From positions 1 through 58,968 of the forward strand of contig JAWKPF010000029.1 in assembly GCA_041390825.1 (NCBI GenBank): a stretch of 58,968 nucleotides of DNA, written 5' to 3'. Shown piece after piece: positions 24,877 through 34,581 of the stretch. The notes beneath the pieces were generated by a model. It searched no databases. It saw nothing but the letters and a program-made list of their open reading frames with translations, and was not told where the DNA came from. The stretch is from Thermomicrobiales bacterium (GTDB taxonomy: Bacteria; Chloroflexota; Chloroflexia; Thermomicrobiales; UBA6265). The first letter of the stretch is position 1. Each line of letters begins with the position of its first letter. Made by a program: the position numbers and the translations under genes.

Positions 24877-25186
24877 TGCACATTCCCTTGTCGTTGCCCG
24901 GCATACGCCAAAGTTGCGGGTTGGCGCATGCTCCCGGTTTCCACAGCGTGAAATCGCCGTTACCGGCGAGCGCATAATTCGACGGTACCGAACGCGTGCC
25001 CTCACGTCAACTTGAACGTACGACCAATGGAGGTGTGGGATCGATCATCAGGCGTCATTCGGCGCGTGGGTTGACATAGATGCCGGCATTTTGTCGATTC
25101 GGCGCGGTCATCCTCAAAGGAAACGCTACGGAAACGCTACGGAAACGCCCAGGTTCGGCGCAGAAGTATGGGACGGCGCTTCTTGT
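24877..25186. other. Intergenic region of about 310 bases with an 11-bp tandem repeat
   Basis: No supported gene. It holds two and a half copies of GGAAACGCTAC (25119-25150), just before the LtrA stop on the other side. The left part is presumably the promoter of the SH3b gene; I see no clear -10/-35 pair. Confidence 0.5.
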
Positions 25187-26383
25187 CTACTCGGCACGGA
25201 CAGCCGATCTGCGCAGTTCGCTCGACAGGTCCGAAACGGCGACCGCCAGCAAGACGACGACTGCCGCGAATGCCACGTCCAGATTGGTGCGACCCTGCAC
25301 GACGAGCATGAGTCCGATCAGCACGACGATGGCCACTGCCTGCGCGCGTGAGATGCGGCCGAACATCGTTGCCTTGTAGAGCAGATTGCCGAGCAGGAAG
25401 AGCGCAGGTCCCCCAAGGAGAACGAGGACTGTCGCCCGGCCTGCCGTCTCGTCCGGATGCGCGAGTGAGAGTTCGTCGCCGGCGGCGGCGACGATGATGC
25501 CGGCGACCATGTACATGTGATAGAAGGTGTAGGCGAGGACGCCCAGGCGTCCTGGATCGGCTGCCGTGCCCATGCGCGCTCGCGCCAGTTCGATGGTGCG
25601 GTCGAAATAGATCCACCACATTGCAACACTACCGACAAACGCCACCGTGAAGGCGGTCCAGGTATCACGCGAGTGGGGAAGCTCCCCGAACCCGGCGCCA
25701 GTGATGAGCACCGACTCGCCAATGGCCAGAATGATGAACAACAGGCACCGCTCTGCCATGTGAAGACCGGTAATCGTGTAATCGGTTGTGCGGCTGCGTC
25801 CCAATCCAGGCAGCGGAAAGCCGAGGTAGATGACGAATCCGATGACCACGGAGGCCAGAAGCCACAATCCGAGCCGCCAATAACCGTCAGCAGCGGCGCC
25901 GGCCAACCACAGGATACCTACGAGCGCATCCCAAACCGCCACCCGAATGAACACCATCCGGAGCGGGTGGGCGAGGCCGACCGCCAGAAGGCCGAGAACC
26001 GGAGCGCCAACGGTGAGGACGACGACCGCCGCGGCGAACAATCCCGCCCGTTCCCCGAACGCTTCAGGAATCGAGGAAGCGAGCACCAAACCAACGAATG
26101 CCGCAACGAGCACCGCCAGCCGGACCGGCCGCGCGCGTACGTCGAAGTAGTTCGAGATCCACGTGATGCAGATCCAGCCCGCCCACACACCCCAAAGCAG
26201 CGCAAGCGTCTCCAGCGCACCCTTCCAGCTGAGCGCTTCGAGCAGGTGATGGGTCAGTTGCGTGACCGCGAGCGCGTAGACCAGATCGAAAAAGAGCTCG
26301 ACCGGCTGTACCTCGCCGGCATGCCCTCCTGACGGGCGCAACCACCGGCCATGCAGGGAAGCGGGTTCGTCAGCTTCGTGCAT
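25187..26383 (-). CDS. ltrA: Low temperature requirement protein A (LtrA) family membrane protein
   Basis: 398 residues with about ten membrane helices. The family opening is clear: VQPVELFFDLVYALAVTQLTHHL; further conserved segments are DYTITGLHMAERCLLFIILAIGES and YHMYMVAGIIVAAAGDEL. LtrA was first linked to growth of Listeria at low temperature; its biochemical role is unknown. GGGAGGAATC lies upstream of the ATG. It is divergent from the PQQ-propeller gene. Confidence 0.92.
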   Translation of the reverse strand: MHEADEPASLHGRWLRPSGGHAGEVQPVELFFDLVYALAVTQLTHHLLEALSWKGALETLALLWGVWAGWICITWISNYFDVRARPVRLAVLVAAFVGLVLASSIPEAFGERAGLFAAAVVVLTVGAPVLGLLAVGLAHPLRMVFIRVAVWDALVGILWLAGAAADGYWRLGLWLLASVVIGFVIYLGFPLPGLGRSRTTDYTITGLHMAERCLLFIILAIGESVLITGAGFGELPHSRDTWTAFTVAFVGSVAMWWIYFDRTIELARARMGTAADPGRLGVLAYTFYHMYMVAGIIVAAAGDELSLAHPDETAGRATVLVLLGGPALFLLGNLLYKATMFGRISRAQAVAIVVLIGLMLVVQGRTNLDVAFAAVVVLLAVAVSDLSSELRRSAVRAE

Positions 26384-26517
26384 CGCGTCGATTCCTCCCT
26401 TTTCCTGACCGTGCGATTGGCGGTACCCTGCCGGATGCGCGTTCGCTCTGATTGGGCGCTCGCACGCGCGCTTGTGAATGCGATTAGTGGTTTCCGTCGT
26501 AGTGAAGAGATTGCAGG

Positions 26518-27687
26518 ATGATTCACCGTTTGAAAAGTACCTATTGCGCGGTTCTGGTGATGGTTCTTGGGTCGATCGTTGGTGGAGGCGGCGCGGCCGC
26601 CCAAATGGCGTCCCCGCAACTCAGCTGGCAGTACGCATTGGCCGATGGCGCCGCGTACGGTCTCGGAATCTCAGATGACGGCGCGACATTGGTCGCAGTC
26701 ATCGGGTTCGGATTCGATCCCGGCGGCCAGATCGTTTCGCTCGATCCCGCAACTGGCGCGGTGCGCTGGACGCACGATGTGCCCGAAGGCGCGTCTGCCG
26801 ATCCGATCGTGGTGGATGGAGTTGTCTACGCGGGAATGGGAAGTCTGGTCGGCAGCGGCGCGGCTGTCTATGCCGTGGACGCGAAAACCGGCGATGAGCT
26901 TTGGCGGACCGATGTCGAAAACCGGGAGCTCCCGGCAACGCCGATCGATGCGGTCACCTATGCGAATGGCACGCTCTTCGTGAACCGGGGCGATGCTGTC
27001 CTGCTGGCGCTCGATGCCGCCAGCGGCGCGGTCGCGTGGGAAGCCGATCTGCAGAAGCCGTCGCGCGGCGCGCCGTTCGTCGAAGGCGACACGGTCTTCG
27101 TGTCCACCGGGTTCGATGGCGGGCGCATCTTCGCGCTCGATACCGCCACCGGGGGAGAACAGTGGAGTGTCGAGGAGCCAGACAATCCCGTGACTGGTCC
27201 GGTGGGGGCTGGAGGCGTGCTCTACGTTCCCTTCGTGAACGGGCAGATGGTTGCGTACGACCCTGAGACAGGAGCAGAACGCTGGCGCGCTTCGATGGGC
27301 GAGCAGGACCCGGGGACCGGCACGTATCCCCGACCGGGATTGCCGTTGGTAGTCGACGGAACGCTCTACGTGAGCAGCAACGGGTTCGGTGGCGCGCATA
27401 CCGCAGCGCTCGATGCGCTGACTGGGGAACCACGCTGGAGTGTCCCGACCGGTGATTTCTCGGCTGGAGCGCCCGCGATGGTCGAAGGTGTGCTGCTGGT
27501 GGGCAGCGACACCGGTGATCTGCTTGGTCTCGATCCAGTCACCGGCGCCGAGCTTTGGCGAGTCGCCATCCCCGAAAAAATCGACCTCGATTTGAACCAG
27601 GCGACGCCGCCATTGACTGGCAACGGTTGGATCTACACGCGAGACGAAACCGGCGGAGTCGCCGCGCTGATAGCTACGATGAGCTGA
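26518..27687 (+). CDS. Secreted PQQ-like beta-propeller protein
   Basis: 389 residues. A signal peptide (STYCAVLVMVLGSIVGGGGAA) precedes repeated propeller blades with the pattern L-D-x-x-T-G-x-x-x-W (SLDPATGAVRWTHDV; AVDAKTGDELWRTDV; ALDAASGAVAWEADL; ALDTATGGEQWSVEE; YDPETGAERWRASM; LDPVTGAELWRVAI). This is the PQQ_2/BamB-like WD40-type fold. Catalytic residues of PQQ dehydrogenases are not evident, so a binding or scaffold role is likely. AGG immediately precedes the ATG. Confidence 0.85.
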   Translation: MIHRLKSTYCAVLVMVLGSIVGGGGAAAQMASPQLSWQYALADGAAYGLGISDDGATLVAVIGFGFDPGGQIVSLDPATGAVRWTHDVPEGASADPIVVDGVVYAGMGSLVGSGAAVYAVDAKTGDELWRTDVENRELPATPIDAVTYANGTLFVNRGDAVLLALDAASGAVAWEADLQKPSRGAPFVEGDTVFVSTGFDGGRIFALDTATGGEQWSVEEPDNPVTGPVGAGGVLYVPFVNGQMVAYDPETGAERWRASMGEQDPGTGTYPRPGLPLVVDGTLYVSSNGFGGAHTAALDALTGEPRWSVPTGDFSAGAPAMVEGVLLVGSDTGDLLGLDPVTGAELWRVAIPEKIDLDLNQATPPLTGNGWIYTRDETGGVAALIATMS

Positions 27688-27741
27688 CTGCAGCGGCGAG
27701 CCGCGGTACGGTCTGAAGACGCACCGGTTTCGCGCCGGCGA

Positions 27742-28266
27742 CTAGAAGGGGTAGCCCTGTTGTTGTTGCAGCCCTTTGATGCAGGAGATCTCCCCGCAGT
27801 GCGCAGCCCCATCCGTAAGGACCTGATTCAGGATGTATGACAGCGGTTGTTCCCCGAATCCGATGGCCGTGTAGTCCGCGACGACTGCAAGCTGATCGTC
27901 GTCCAGTCCAGCGAGATAGCTGTCCGTGTTGGCATAGACTGCCTGCGCGTAGACACGCGCCGCGTCCAGATCGACGGTCAACGACCGCGCCCAGTTATCC
28001 CAGGGTCCGGAAAACGGCATGGGCTCCGGATACCCGCGGCGGCTCGCCCACTCGCCCATCAGAAGAGGGGTGACACCCCGCAGGCCGAAGTTGATGATTG
28101 CGTCTTCGGCGGTCAGGTGGTGAATGTAGTGCCCGGCTATGGGCACCACCCGGCCCGGGGGTTGCCAGTGCGCCTGCTCCGGCGTGACGTCGCCCATCGT
28201 TCCTTCGAGCCAGTTGTGGACATTCGCGAACAGATCTCGATAGACCTCGATCTTGGTTGTCGACAT
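27742..28266 (-). CDS. DinB family protein
   Basis: 174 residues from the ATG at 28266, which has GGAGGTGCTTG upstream. The four-helix bundle shows the DinB/YfiT metal-type positions: an N-terminal helix (YRDLFANVHNWLEGTM), AGHYIHHLTAEDAIINF with the first His, and a C-terminal GAAHCGEISCIKGL with His and Glu. DinB superfamily enzymes include thiol transferases (bacillithiol, mycothiol or maleylpyruvate isomerase); the substrate here is unknown. Confidence 0.85.
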   Translation of the reverse strand: MSTTKIEVYRDLFANVHNWLEGTMGDVTPEQAHWQPPGRVVPIAGHYIHHLTAEDAIINFGLRGVTPLLMGEWASRRGYPEPMPFSGPWDNWARSLTVDLDAARVYAQAVYANTDSYLAGLDDDQLAVVADYTAIGFGEQPLSYILNQVLTDGAAHCGEISCIKGLQQQQGYPF

Positions 28267-28402
28267 CAAGCACCTCCGAGCGCGGACAGGACAGAAGGAA
28301 ATTGCACCGAATGCTCGGAAGCATGATACGGCACTCACGCCATTTCTTCGTCCGCCCTCCGGTGAGCGGCGCGAATCGACGATCCGCGTGGGCGGGGTGA
28401 GA

Positions 28403-29386
28403 TCAGCCGGTCTTGTTGACCCCTTCCATCAAGCCTTTGGCGTAGCCGATGGCATAGAGCCGGCCCATGACGTCGTAGCCAGGTGACAGATTGGCTTCGC
28501 CAGCCAGAGTGGGGACGTGGTCGACGCGGAATGGGCCGGTGAACCCGCAATCGCGCCAGGCGCGCATGGTTTCGAACATATCGGTTTGCCCGGCGTCGTG
28601 GAACGTTTCGCGGAACTTCGCCGGATTGCCATCGACATCGCGGAAGTGGATGAAGAAGACCTTGTTCTGACCGGCGAAGCGGCGGATCTCCTTCGGCATG
28701 TCGACCACCATGGTCGAGATCGACCCCTGGCAGAAGGTAATGCCATTGTTCGGGCTGGGAACGAGATCGATGACCCGTTGCAAGTTGTCCGGACTCGTCA
28801 GGATGCGGCCAACGCCGCGCACCGGAGAGATCGGGGGGTCGTCGGGATGCACTGCCAGCTTGACTCCGGCTTTTTCTGCGACAGGCACGACCCGCTTGAG
28901 GAAGATTTCCATCCGCTCCCAAAGCCCGTCTTCTGAGATCTCGCCGAATTCGCTTAGGCCGCCGCGTTGCATGGTCTCATGGTCATAGCCGGTGACCAAT
29001 GCGCCGCCGCGGTCTGGGAGCGCCATGGATGTGCGCAGCCAACCGAGCCCGGCCATGAAGTTGTGGCACATCACTGGAATACCGGCGCGGCCCATGTTGT
29101 CGATCATTTCGCAGAAGCGGTCGAGCGCCCAGTCGAACTGGTCGGTGCCCTGTTTGATCGGTTCCATGATCACGGATGGGGCAGACTCGATCACTTGCAG
29201 ATCGATACCGTCGTCCGCGAAATCCTGTTTCAGCCGCAGCAGGGTTTCGAACTTCCAGACCGGTGGATCGTCTGGCCCTTCTGGCATGCTCACGACCGCG
29301 GCGGTAACCCCGGCTTGCTTGGCCAACTGCCACAAGATGGTGCGCTTGGCGGGCAGAATATCGGCGATGGTGAGACTCCAGGTCAT
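28403..29386 (-). CDS. Mannonate dehydratase (UxuA)-like sugar-acid enzyme
   Basis: 327 residues of TIM-barrel type. VMCHNFMAGLGWLRTS resembles the UxuA signature, followed by KLAVHPDDPPISPVRGVGRI with metal-binding His/Asp, FCQGSISTM, and FFIHFRDVDG near the C-terminus (metal ligands of the family). UxuA dehydrates D-mannonate to 2-keto-3-deoxygluconate. The spacing of motifs supports UxuA or a close relative; other sugar-acid dehydratases of the xylose-isomerase-like superfamily are possible. The ATG at 29386 has AAGGAG upstream; the frame extends farther upstream without support. No other glucuronate genes are adjacent. Confidence 0.75.
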   Translation of the reverse strand: MTWSLTIADILPAKRTILWQLAKQAGVTAAVVSMPEGPDDPPVWKFETLLRLKQDFADDGIDLQVIESAPSVIMEPIKQGTDQFDWALDRFCEMIDNMGRAGIPVMCHNFMAGLGWLRTSMALPDRGGALVTGYDHETMQRGGLSEFGEISEDGLWERMEIFLKRVVPVAEKAGVKLAVHPDDPPISPVRGVGRILTSPDNLQRVIDLVPSPNNGITFCQGSISTMVVDMPKEIRRFAGQNKVFFIHFRDVDGNPAKFRETFHDAGQTDMFETMRAWRDCGFTGPFRVDHVPTLAGEANLSPGYDVMGRLYAIGYAKGLMEGVNKTG

Positions 29387-29479
29387 TGGGTGCTTCGCTC
29401 CTTGGGTCAACTCCGGGTCGTTTGGCGACATTCTCGCAGTTTTCCGCCATCGAACCCGGGAAGGATGAAGCACGCCGAC

Positions 29480-30673
29480 TCACGAATGCACGCCATCCGT
29501 GGGAACCAAGCGCAAGAGCAGCAGGACCCGGGCTACCTCGGGATCACCGGAAGCGCTTGGCGATGGTTGCGCACCGGTAGCGCTCGCTGTTTGCGGAGAA
29601 AGATCGAGCACGATCGAGGGGACGTCGTCCGCTACAACCTCCGGCTGCGCATCGGACGGTGAGACGATCCAGGTTGGCTGGAGCGTTGCCCAGCCCGAAC
29701 CGGAGCGAGCGGTGCTCTGCGTGGCCGATTCGATCGAACCGAACCAGGTCTCCATCGATGCATCCGCTGTTGCGATCATCGTCGTCAGATTCCCCGGAGC
29801 GGACCGTCCTCCTTCGGGCTCGGAGGGTTGGTGGGTGTTCAGCGAATCGACTGCAGCAACGATGAGGTGGGCTGGCTCGCTGGAGGTCATTGTCAAGACT
29901 GCGTGTCCGCTTGCGATGGAAAGCAGGTCTCCAGGCCCGATCACGACGGTTTGATCCGCTCCCAACGCGCGCCACCGGTCGCTGCCCCTGGCGAGCACGG
30001 AGAGGCGCCCGGCGCCGCTGACGCGCAGGCTTCCGGTCTGCGGCACGACCAGCCCCGGGGCGTGAACTGCCAGATACCGCTCGCCATGTTGCGCAGGTGT
30101 CAACTCGATCAGCGCGGCGACGAGCGTCGCGGACGCGGACATGCGGAACGGAGCGTTGGCGTCCGGCGGCCGGTAGGCAATGGCGCCTGGTGTCGATGCA
30201 GAACCGGCCCGAACGATCGCTCCCGTTTCATCGACCTCGATGAGGGTGTCAAGTTCGAGCGGCGGATCGGTCGTTGTTTCCTCGAGTCCGGCAGGAACGA
30301 ACGGCGCGCTGTCGTTCTCTTCGATGTTCACGAGAAAAGCGTCGTCGCTGGGCTCGACGCCCGTCAGTGACACGCGGAGGTTGGGGAAGGTGGCGCGAAA
30401 CGCCAGCGCCGCAATGTCCCGCTGTTCGAGATCGACCGCCGGCCAGGGATCGAGCCCGTGTCCGAACTGGTCGAGCGTTTCCCAGAGGTCGTCCAGATTG
30501 CCGTCGATCATGAAGCGGTCGACGGCCGCCAGGCAGGCGCGCACGTTGGCGAGAACCTCGCTCGGAACGGGATCGGTGAACGGCCGCCCAAACAGGGGTC
30601 CTGTGGTGCGATGCGCCGTCAGGGCAATCGCAGCCACGGCAAGCAAGCAGAGAACGCGGAGTTTCAGCGACAT
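29480..30673 (-). CDS. Secreted hypothetical protein downstream of the sigma/propeller genes
   Basis: 397 residues from the ATG at 30673 (GGGAGGGTCGCC upstream). A signal peptide (LRVLCLLAVAAIALTA) is followed by a helical region with RACLAAVDRFMIDGNLDDLWETL that recalls a SnoaL/NTF2-like start, then beta-rich segments in the second half (GSLRVSGAGRLSVLARG; TVVIGPGDLLSIASGHAVL) that look cupin-like. I cannot name a family with confidence. It follows the membrane PQQ-propeller gene by 59 bases and is probably in the ECF sigma operon, as a secreted output or accessory of that system (inference). Confidence 0.6.
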   Translation of the reverse strand: MSLKLRVLCLLAVAAIALTAHRTTGPLFGRPFTDPVPSEVLANVRACLAAVDRFMIDGNLDDLWETLDQFGHGLDPWPAVDLEQRDIAALAFRATFPNLRVSLTGVEPSDDAFLVNIEENDSAPFVPAGLEETTTDPPLELDTLIEVDETGAIVRAGSASTPGAIAYRPPDANAPFRMSASATLVAALIELTPAQHGERYLAVHAPGLVVPQTGSLRVSGAGRLSVLARGSDRWRALGADQTVVIGPGDLLSIASGHAVLTMTSSEPAHLIVAAVDSLNTHQPSEPEGGRSAPGNLTTMIATADASMETWFGSIESATQSTARSGSGWATLQPTWIVSPSDAQPEVVADDVPSIVLDLSPQTASATGAQPSPSASGDPEVARVLLLLRLVPTDGVHS

Positions 30674-30732
30674 GGCGACCCTCCCGGAACATGCTGGGCG
30701 ATGAACGTGTTGGTCAACTGAATGAATGAGCT

Positions 30733-32280
30733 CTACGGGGGCGATCGCAGCGCGACGAGCTTCCCGGTGTCTTTTGACTCCACGAGGGTGGCAACGAAGA
30801 TCGTCTGGTCTGAAATTGCGAGGGGGCCAGATCCCCAACTATGCACGGAGACTGGCAATGACCAGAGCGTTGACTGATCGGAGAGATCGAGCGCCGCAAT
30901 CTCGGAGTAGGCGCCTGCCACTGCAACGTCCCCAGAGATAGGCACTGACGATTTGCCGAAGACCATCGGATGGCCGGAAACGGCATTCTCCCTCCACCGA
31001 ATCTCGCCATTGCCGCGATCGATTCCGACCACGACGCCTGACACAGTGGCGACAACGACCAGATCCGACGTAACCGAAGGGGAACTGCGGCCATCGAACT
31101 CATCGGTCGATGCCATCTTCGCCTGCCATTCCTCACGGCCCGTGGCAGCATCGAGCGCAATCACCCGCGCGGACGCGTGCTCTCCGTAGAACACAGTTCC
31201 ATCGACGTACGACGGTCCGAGAAACGCCGGTGTCCCCGGATGGGTCCACGCGACCGATCCATCGGCGAGCGAAAGCGCGAAAAGGCCTCCCGCCAGGTCC
31301 GCGTGGCCGGTGGTTTCCCAGCGCACGGTGCCATCGTCTGGTGAGACCGCATAGACGTGCTCTTCGCCTTCCACCCATTCGTCCGAGGAGCGCGCCACGA
31401 AAATGTTCCCGTCACCAGCAGCGACCGACATCGGCGACCCGCTCGAAACGACCAGGGTTCCGTCCACCAGAAGGAGCGAGCCGTACCACGTGAATTCGAT
31501 AGGCTCATCACTGCGAAGTGGGGTTCGCCAGCGTTCTGCTCCGGTGTAGGAGTCGAGGGCATAAAGGACTCCGCCATCGTCGACCACGTAGATCGAGTTG
31601 GCCGAGGCCGCGAATCCTGCTGATAGCGTGTGCTCAGTCGGCGTCGACCAGATGAGCTCGCCGTCGCTGGCGCGGACCGCCAGCACCTCGCTTGGCTTGT
31701 TGGGAAGGTGCGAGGAGGAGCCAAAGTAGGCGACCTCGTCGACAACGATCGGAGCCGCGCCAATCGTTCCGCTCACCGGGTATTCCCAGGCGATCGTTGG
31801 TTGGCGTTCGATGCCCGGACCGGGTCCGGCATTGGATCGGCCGGGGTCGATGCCGTACATCGGGACGTCGCCCAGTCGATCGGACGCCGCCGGGATGACG
31901 TGCTCGTTCTCCGATCGCCAATTCGTCCAGATCGAGCGCCCGGCCGCAAACCAGAGCCCAGCGCCAAGCAGCACCAACAGCATCGCCGCTGCCAACCACC
32001 GATGGCTCCGCGTCAGACTCGCCGGCAGGATCGACTGGCTTCGGGGAGTGGCGAGCGCATCCTGGAATGCAACAACTGACGTTGCGTCGATCCCCGGCCG
32101 CTTCGTGTCAAGAATGCGAGCTCGTGCACGTGCCTTTGCCTGATCTGATGCTGGACTGGGAAAGAGACGCTCGATGGCCAGAATGAAGCGGTCGTCGGGC
32201 TCGTGCGGGATTGCTGTTTCCGGAGACACCACAAGCCGGTCCCAGAAGTCGGCAGATCCATGGGCGAACTGCTCAGGCAT
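30733..32280 (-). CDS. Single-pass membrane protein with extracytoplasmic PQQ-like propeller; candidate anti-sigma factor
   Basis: 515 residues. About 92 cytosolic residues are followed by one membrane helix (HRWLAAAMLLVLLGAGLWFAAG) and a large outside beta-propeller (AVRASDGELIWSTPT; ALDSYTGAERWRTPL; SPDDGTVRWETTG; ALDAATGREEWQAKM; IDRGNGEIRWRENA). Its ATG lies upstream of the sigma-factor stop, an 8-base overlap, the arrangement typical of sigma/anti-sigma pairs. The cytosolic part has no H-x3-C-x2-C zinc motif, so if it is an anti-sigma it is of a divergent kind; the propeller would be the sensor (inference). Confidence 0.75.
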   Translation of the reverse strand: MPEQFAHGSADFWDRLVVSPETAIPHEPDDRFILAIERLFPSPASDQAKARARARILDTKRPGIDATSVVAFQDALATPRSQSILPASLTRSHRWLAAAMLLVLLGAGLWFAAGRSIWTNWRSENEHVIPAASDRLGDVPMYGIDPGRSNAGPGPGIERQPTIAWEYPVSGTIGAAPIVVDEVAYFGSSSHLPNKPSEVLAVRASDGELIWSTPTEHTLSAGFAASANSIYVVDDGGVLYALDSYTGAERWRTPLRSDEPIEFTWYGSLLLVDGTLVVSSGSPMSVAAGDGNIFVARSSDEWVEGEEHVYAVSPDDGTVRWETTGHADLAGGLFALSLADGSVAWTHPGTPAFLGPSYVDGTVFYGEHASARVIALDAATGREEWQAKMASTDEFDGRSSPSVTSDLVVVATVSGVVVGIDRGNGEIRWRENAVSGHPMVFGKSSVPISGDVAVAGAYSEIAALDLSDQSTLWSLPVSVHSWGSGPLAISDQTIFVATLVESKDTGKLVALRSPP

Positions 32281-32946
32281 GGCGCATCACTCCATCGGCC
32301 GAGACATCGAACTGCGCGCGCAGCGATCGGATCAGGCGCGACTGCGCTTGCCGCACCGCGGTTTCGGATTTGCCCAGTACGACGCCAATTTCGGCGGCGG
32401 TCAATCCAGCGGCGCGCAGCTCGATGAGTTGCCGCTGCTCGTCAGGTAGCCCGTGGAGCAACTGCTGGAGGAGACGGTTTTGATCGGAATCCAGCGCCGC
32501 ATCTTCGGGAACTTTGCCGGATCCACGATCATTTCCGCTTCGCTGAGTTGGACGGTGGGGTGCCGATGTGACAAACGATGCATGTCTCGAGTGGTGTTTC
32601 GGGCAATGGCGAAGAGCCAGCAGCGAAATGACGATTCGTCGATTCCCTTGAAGCGATGCAGATTGCGATGCGCGTTGAGGAACGCTTGACTGGCCGCGTC
32701 TTCGGCAAGCTGCCAATCGTTCAACCGGACCAGACAGAAACGCAGCACGGACTCCCAGTACCGATCGAAAAGTGCCTCGAATCGGCACGAATCGATACGC
32801 GCCTCCGCCACCAGGACGTTGTCGCTGCGGTCGGGTTCGATGCGTTCCGGTATCGGACGACTCAGAGCCTGCATCGGATCGTCGCCTATCGCGTTCGCGC
32901 CACTCTGGAAAGAGAGACGGTTGGAGCGGGAAAAGCGTGACATCAT
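32273..32946 (-). pseudogene. ECF sigma-70 factor with one frameshift
   Basis: Region 2 is in one frame: FEALFDRYWESVLRFCLV, then LAEDAASQAFLNAHRNLH, then FRCWLFAIARNTTRDMHR. Region 4 is in another: LLHGLPDEQRQLIELRAAGL, then AEIGVVLGKSETAVRQAQSR. The switch falls at the T-run 32514-32516 (AAA on the coding strand); adding one A joins them as VDPAKVPEDAALDSDQ. So this is a normal ECF sigma of about 225 residues with a one-base loss, possibly a sequencing error. The start is ATG at 32946 or the next ATG. It follows the GMC gene by about 74 bases and overlaps the membrane propeller gene. Confidence 0.8.
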
Positions 32947-33019
32947 GTTCGGCTCGCTTCCGAACGGGTGGTTATGGGGATCCCGATGTGCTCGATCGCC
33001 GATGCGTTGGCGGAACGCG

Positions 33020-34542
33020 CTAGGCGTCGGCTGCGAGCTCCGCGGCGATCTTTTCGGCCGCGGCAACGATGGGGCAATGCAGGTTCACGCGGGGCCCCGT
33101 GGGAAAGATCGAGGCATCCACCACCAGCAGGCCATCCACACCGTACACCTGGGCGTGTGCATCTACAACGGCCATCGGGTCGCTTGCGGGACCCATCCGG
33201 CAGCTACTGGATGGGTGGAAGGTGGTGCCCACCTGGGAGCGAACCTTGCGTTCGGCTCGTCTCGCGACGACCAGGTGAGTGTGCTCTCCGGCAACGGTTG
33301 CACGATTTCGGCCAGGGGACCGGTGGACACCAACCGGTTGACCAACTCACACCGTCCGCCAGCGCGGCGAGATCGGCCGGATCGTTGAAATAGGCGTGAT
33401 CGATGTCCAGAGGCGCCTCTGGGTCACGCGAGGTCCAAACGCAACCGGCCATGCGAGCGGGCGAATTGCAATGAGATCGAGAGCCAGAGCCGCCATTGAC
33501 CGCTCGATTCGTCGAACGACTGGCCCTGGTAGATATGCAGGTCGATCTCGTCGTCCACCTGGCTACTGCGCGCCTTGATCATGAGCGGCGTGAATGTCAC
33601 CGCATCGGGCGCCGCTCCAGGGGCAATTGCGCACTCCATGAGCCCGTTGACGAGCGGATGGTCCATCAATCCAGCGCCGACCCCAGGCAGATCCGCGACG
33701 ACCGGAATCCCCAAATCCATGAGTTCGGCGCTTGGACCGATTCCCGATCGAAGCAAGATCGCAGGAGAACCATAGGCGCCGGCGGACAGAATGACCGTGC
33801 GTCCCGAGATCGCTGAACCGCCGCTCGTCATAACCCCTGTGGCGCGGCCATCCTCGATCACGACGCGGTCGATGGTCGCGTTAGGGAGAATCGTCAGGTT
33901 CGCGCGCTCGCGAACGGGAGCGAGATAGGAGAGCGCGCCATTGAACCGGACCCCGTCGCGGATGTTCTTTGGGGTCGGACCAATGCCGGGAGACTGCTCT
34001 CTGTCACCATTCAGATCGGCGATGGTTTCGAATCCCAGTTCGTTTGCCGATGCGATCAGCGCATGGTCGAGCAGTGTCCACTGTGATGCGGGCACGCGGG
34101 AGATCGGAACGGGGCCGTCTGTGCCGTGCAGTTTTCCGCCGAGCGGATCAGCCTCGGCTTTCTGGAACCAGGGCAGCAAGTCGTCGAACCCCCAGCCGGG
34201 ATTCCCCATCGACGCCCAGTCGTCATAATCTTCGGCCGATCCGCGCATCCAGATGCACCCGTTCATGGTCGAGGTGCCTCCGACCACCCGGCCGCGCGGC
34301 AACTCGAGTTGATGGGCGAGCGTCTCCTGACTGTGCTCGTACCCCCAGGAGTGGGAATCGGTCGGGACACCCAGCGGGTTCAACAGTTCGGCCGGCCAAT
34401 CGGCGAGATCGGATCCGTAGTCGGGACCGGCTTCGATCAGCAGCACCGAACGGGCTGGGTCGGAAGAAAGGCGATTGGCCAGTACGCACCCTGCTGGTCC
34501 CGCGCCGACGATGATGAAGTCGTAATTGGGAAGCTTCGTCAT
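33020..34542 (-). pseudogene. GMC family FAD oxidoreductase (choline dehydrogenase-like), three frameshifts near C-terminus
   Basis: The first 360 residues are intact: FAD-binding IIVGAGPAGCVLANRL, then the GMC signatures GRVVGGTSTMNG and SAGAYGSPAILLRSGIGP. After ISLQFARSHGRLRL the frame changes near 33450 (one extra base), again near 33350 (one lost), and again near 33240 (one lost), with recognisable family segments in each frame: LDIDHAYFNDPADL, VNRLVSTGPLAEIVQPL, and TTFHPSSSCRMG...VVDASIFP with the catalytic His region. It ends normally at 33020. Such enzymes oxidise alcohols. Three indels in about 250 bases mean true decay or a poor patch of sequence. It follows the serine hydrolase by 40 bases. 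Confidence 0.8.
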
Positions 34543-34581
34543 GGAGGGATCCTGCGCGGTGTGGTCGAAACGACATCTGCA

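Noticed and set aside
25119..25150. Repeated GGAAACGCTAC as a possible CRISPR repeat
   Set aside because: The units are directly abutting, 11 bases, with no spacers; a simple tandem repeat.
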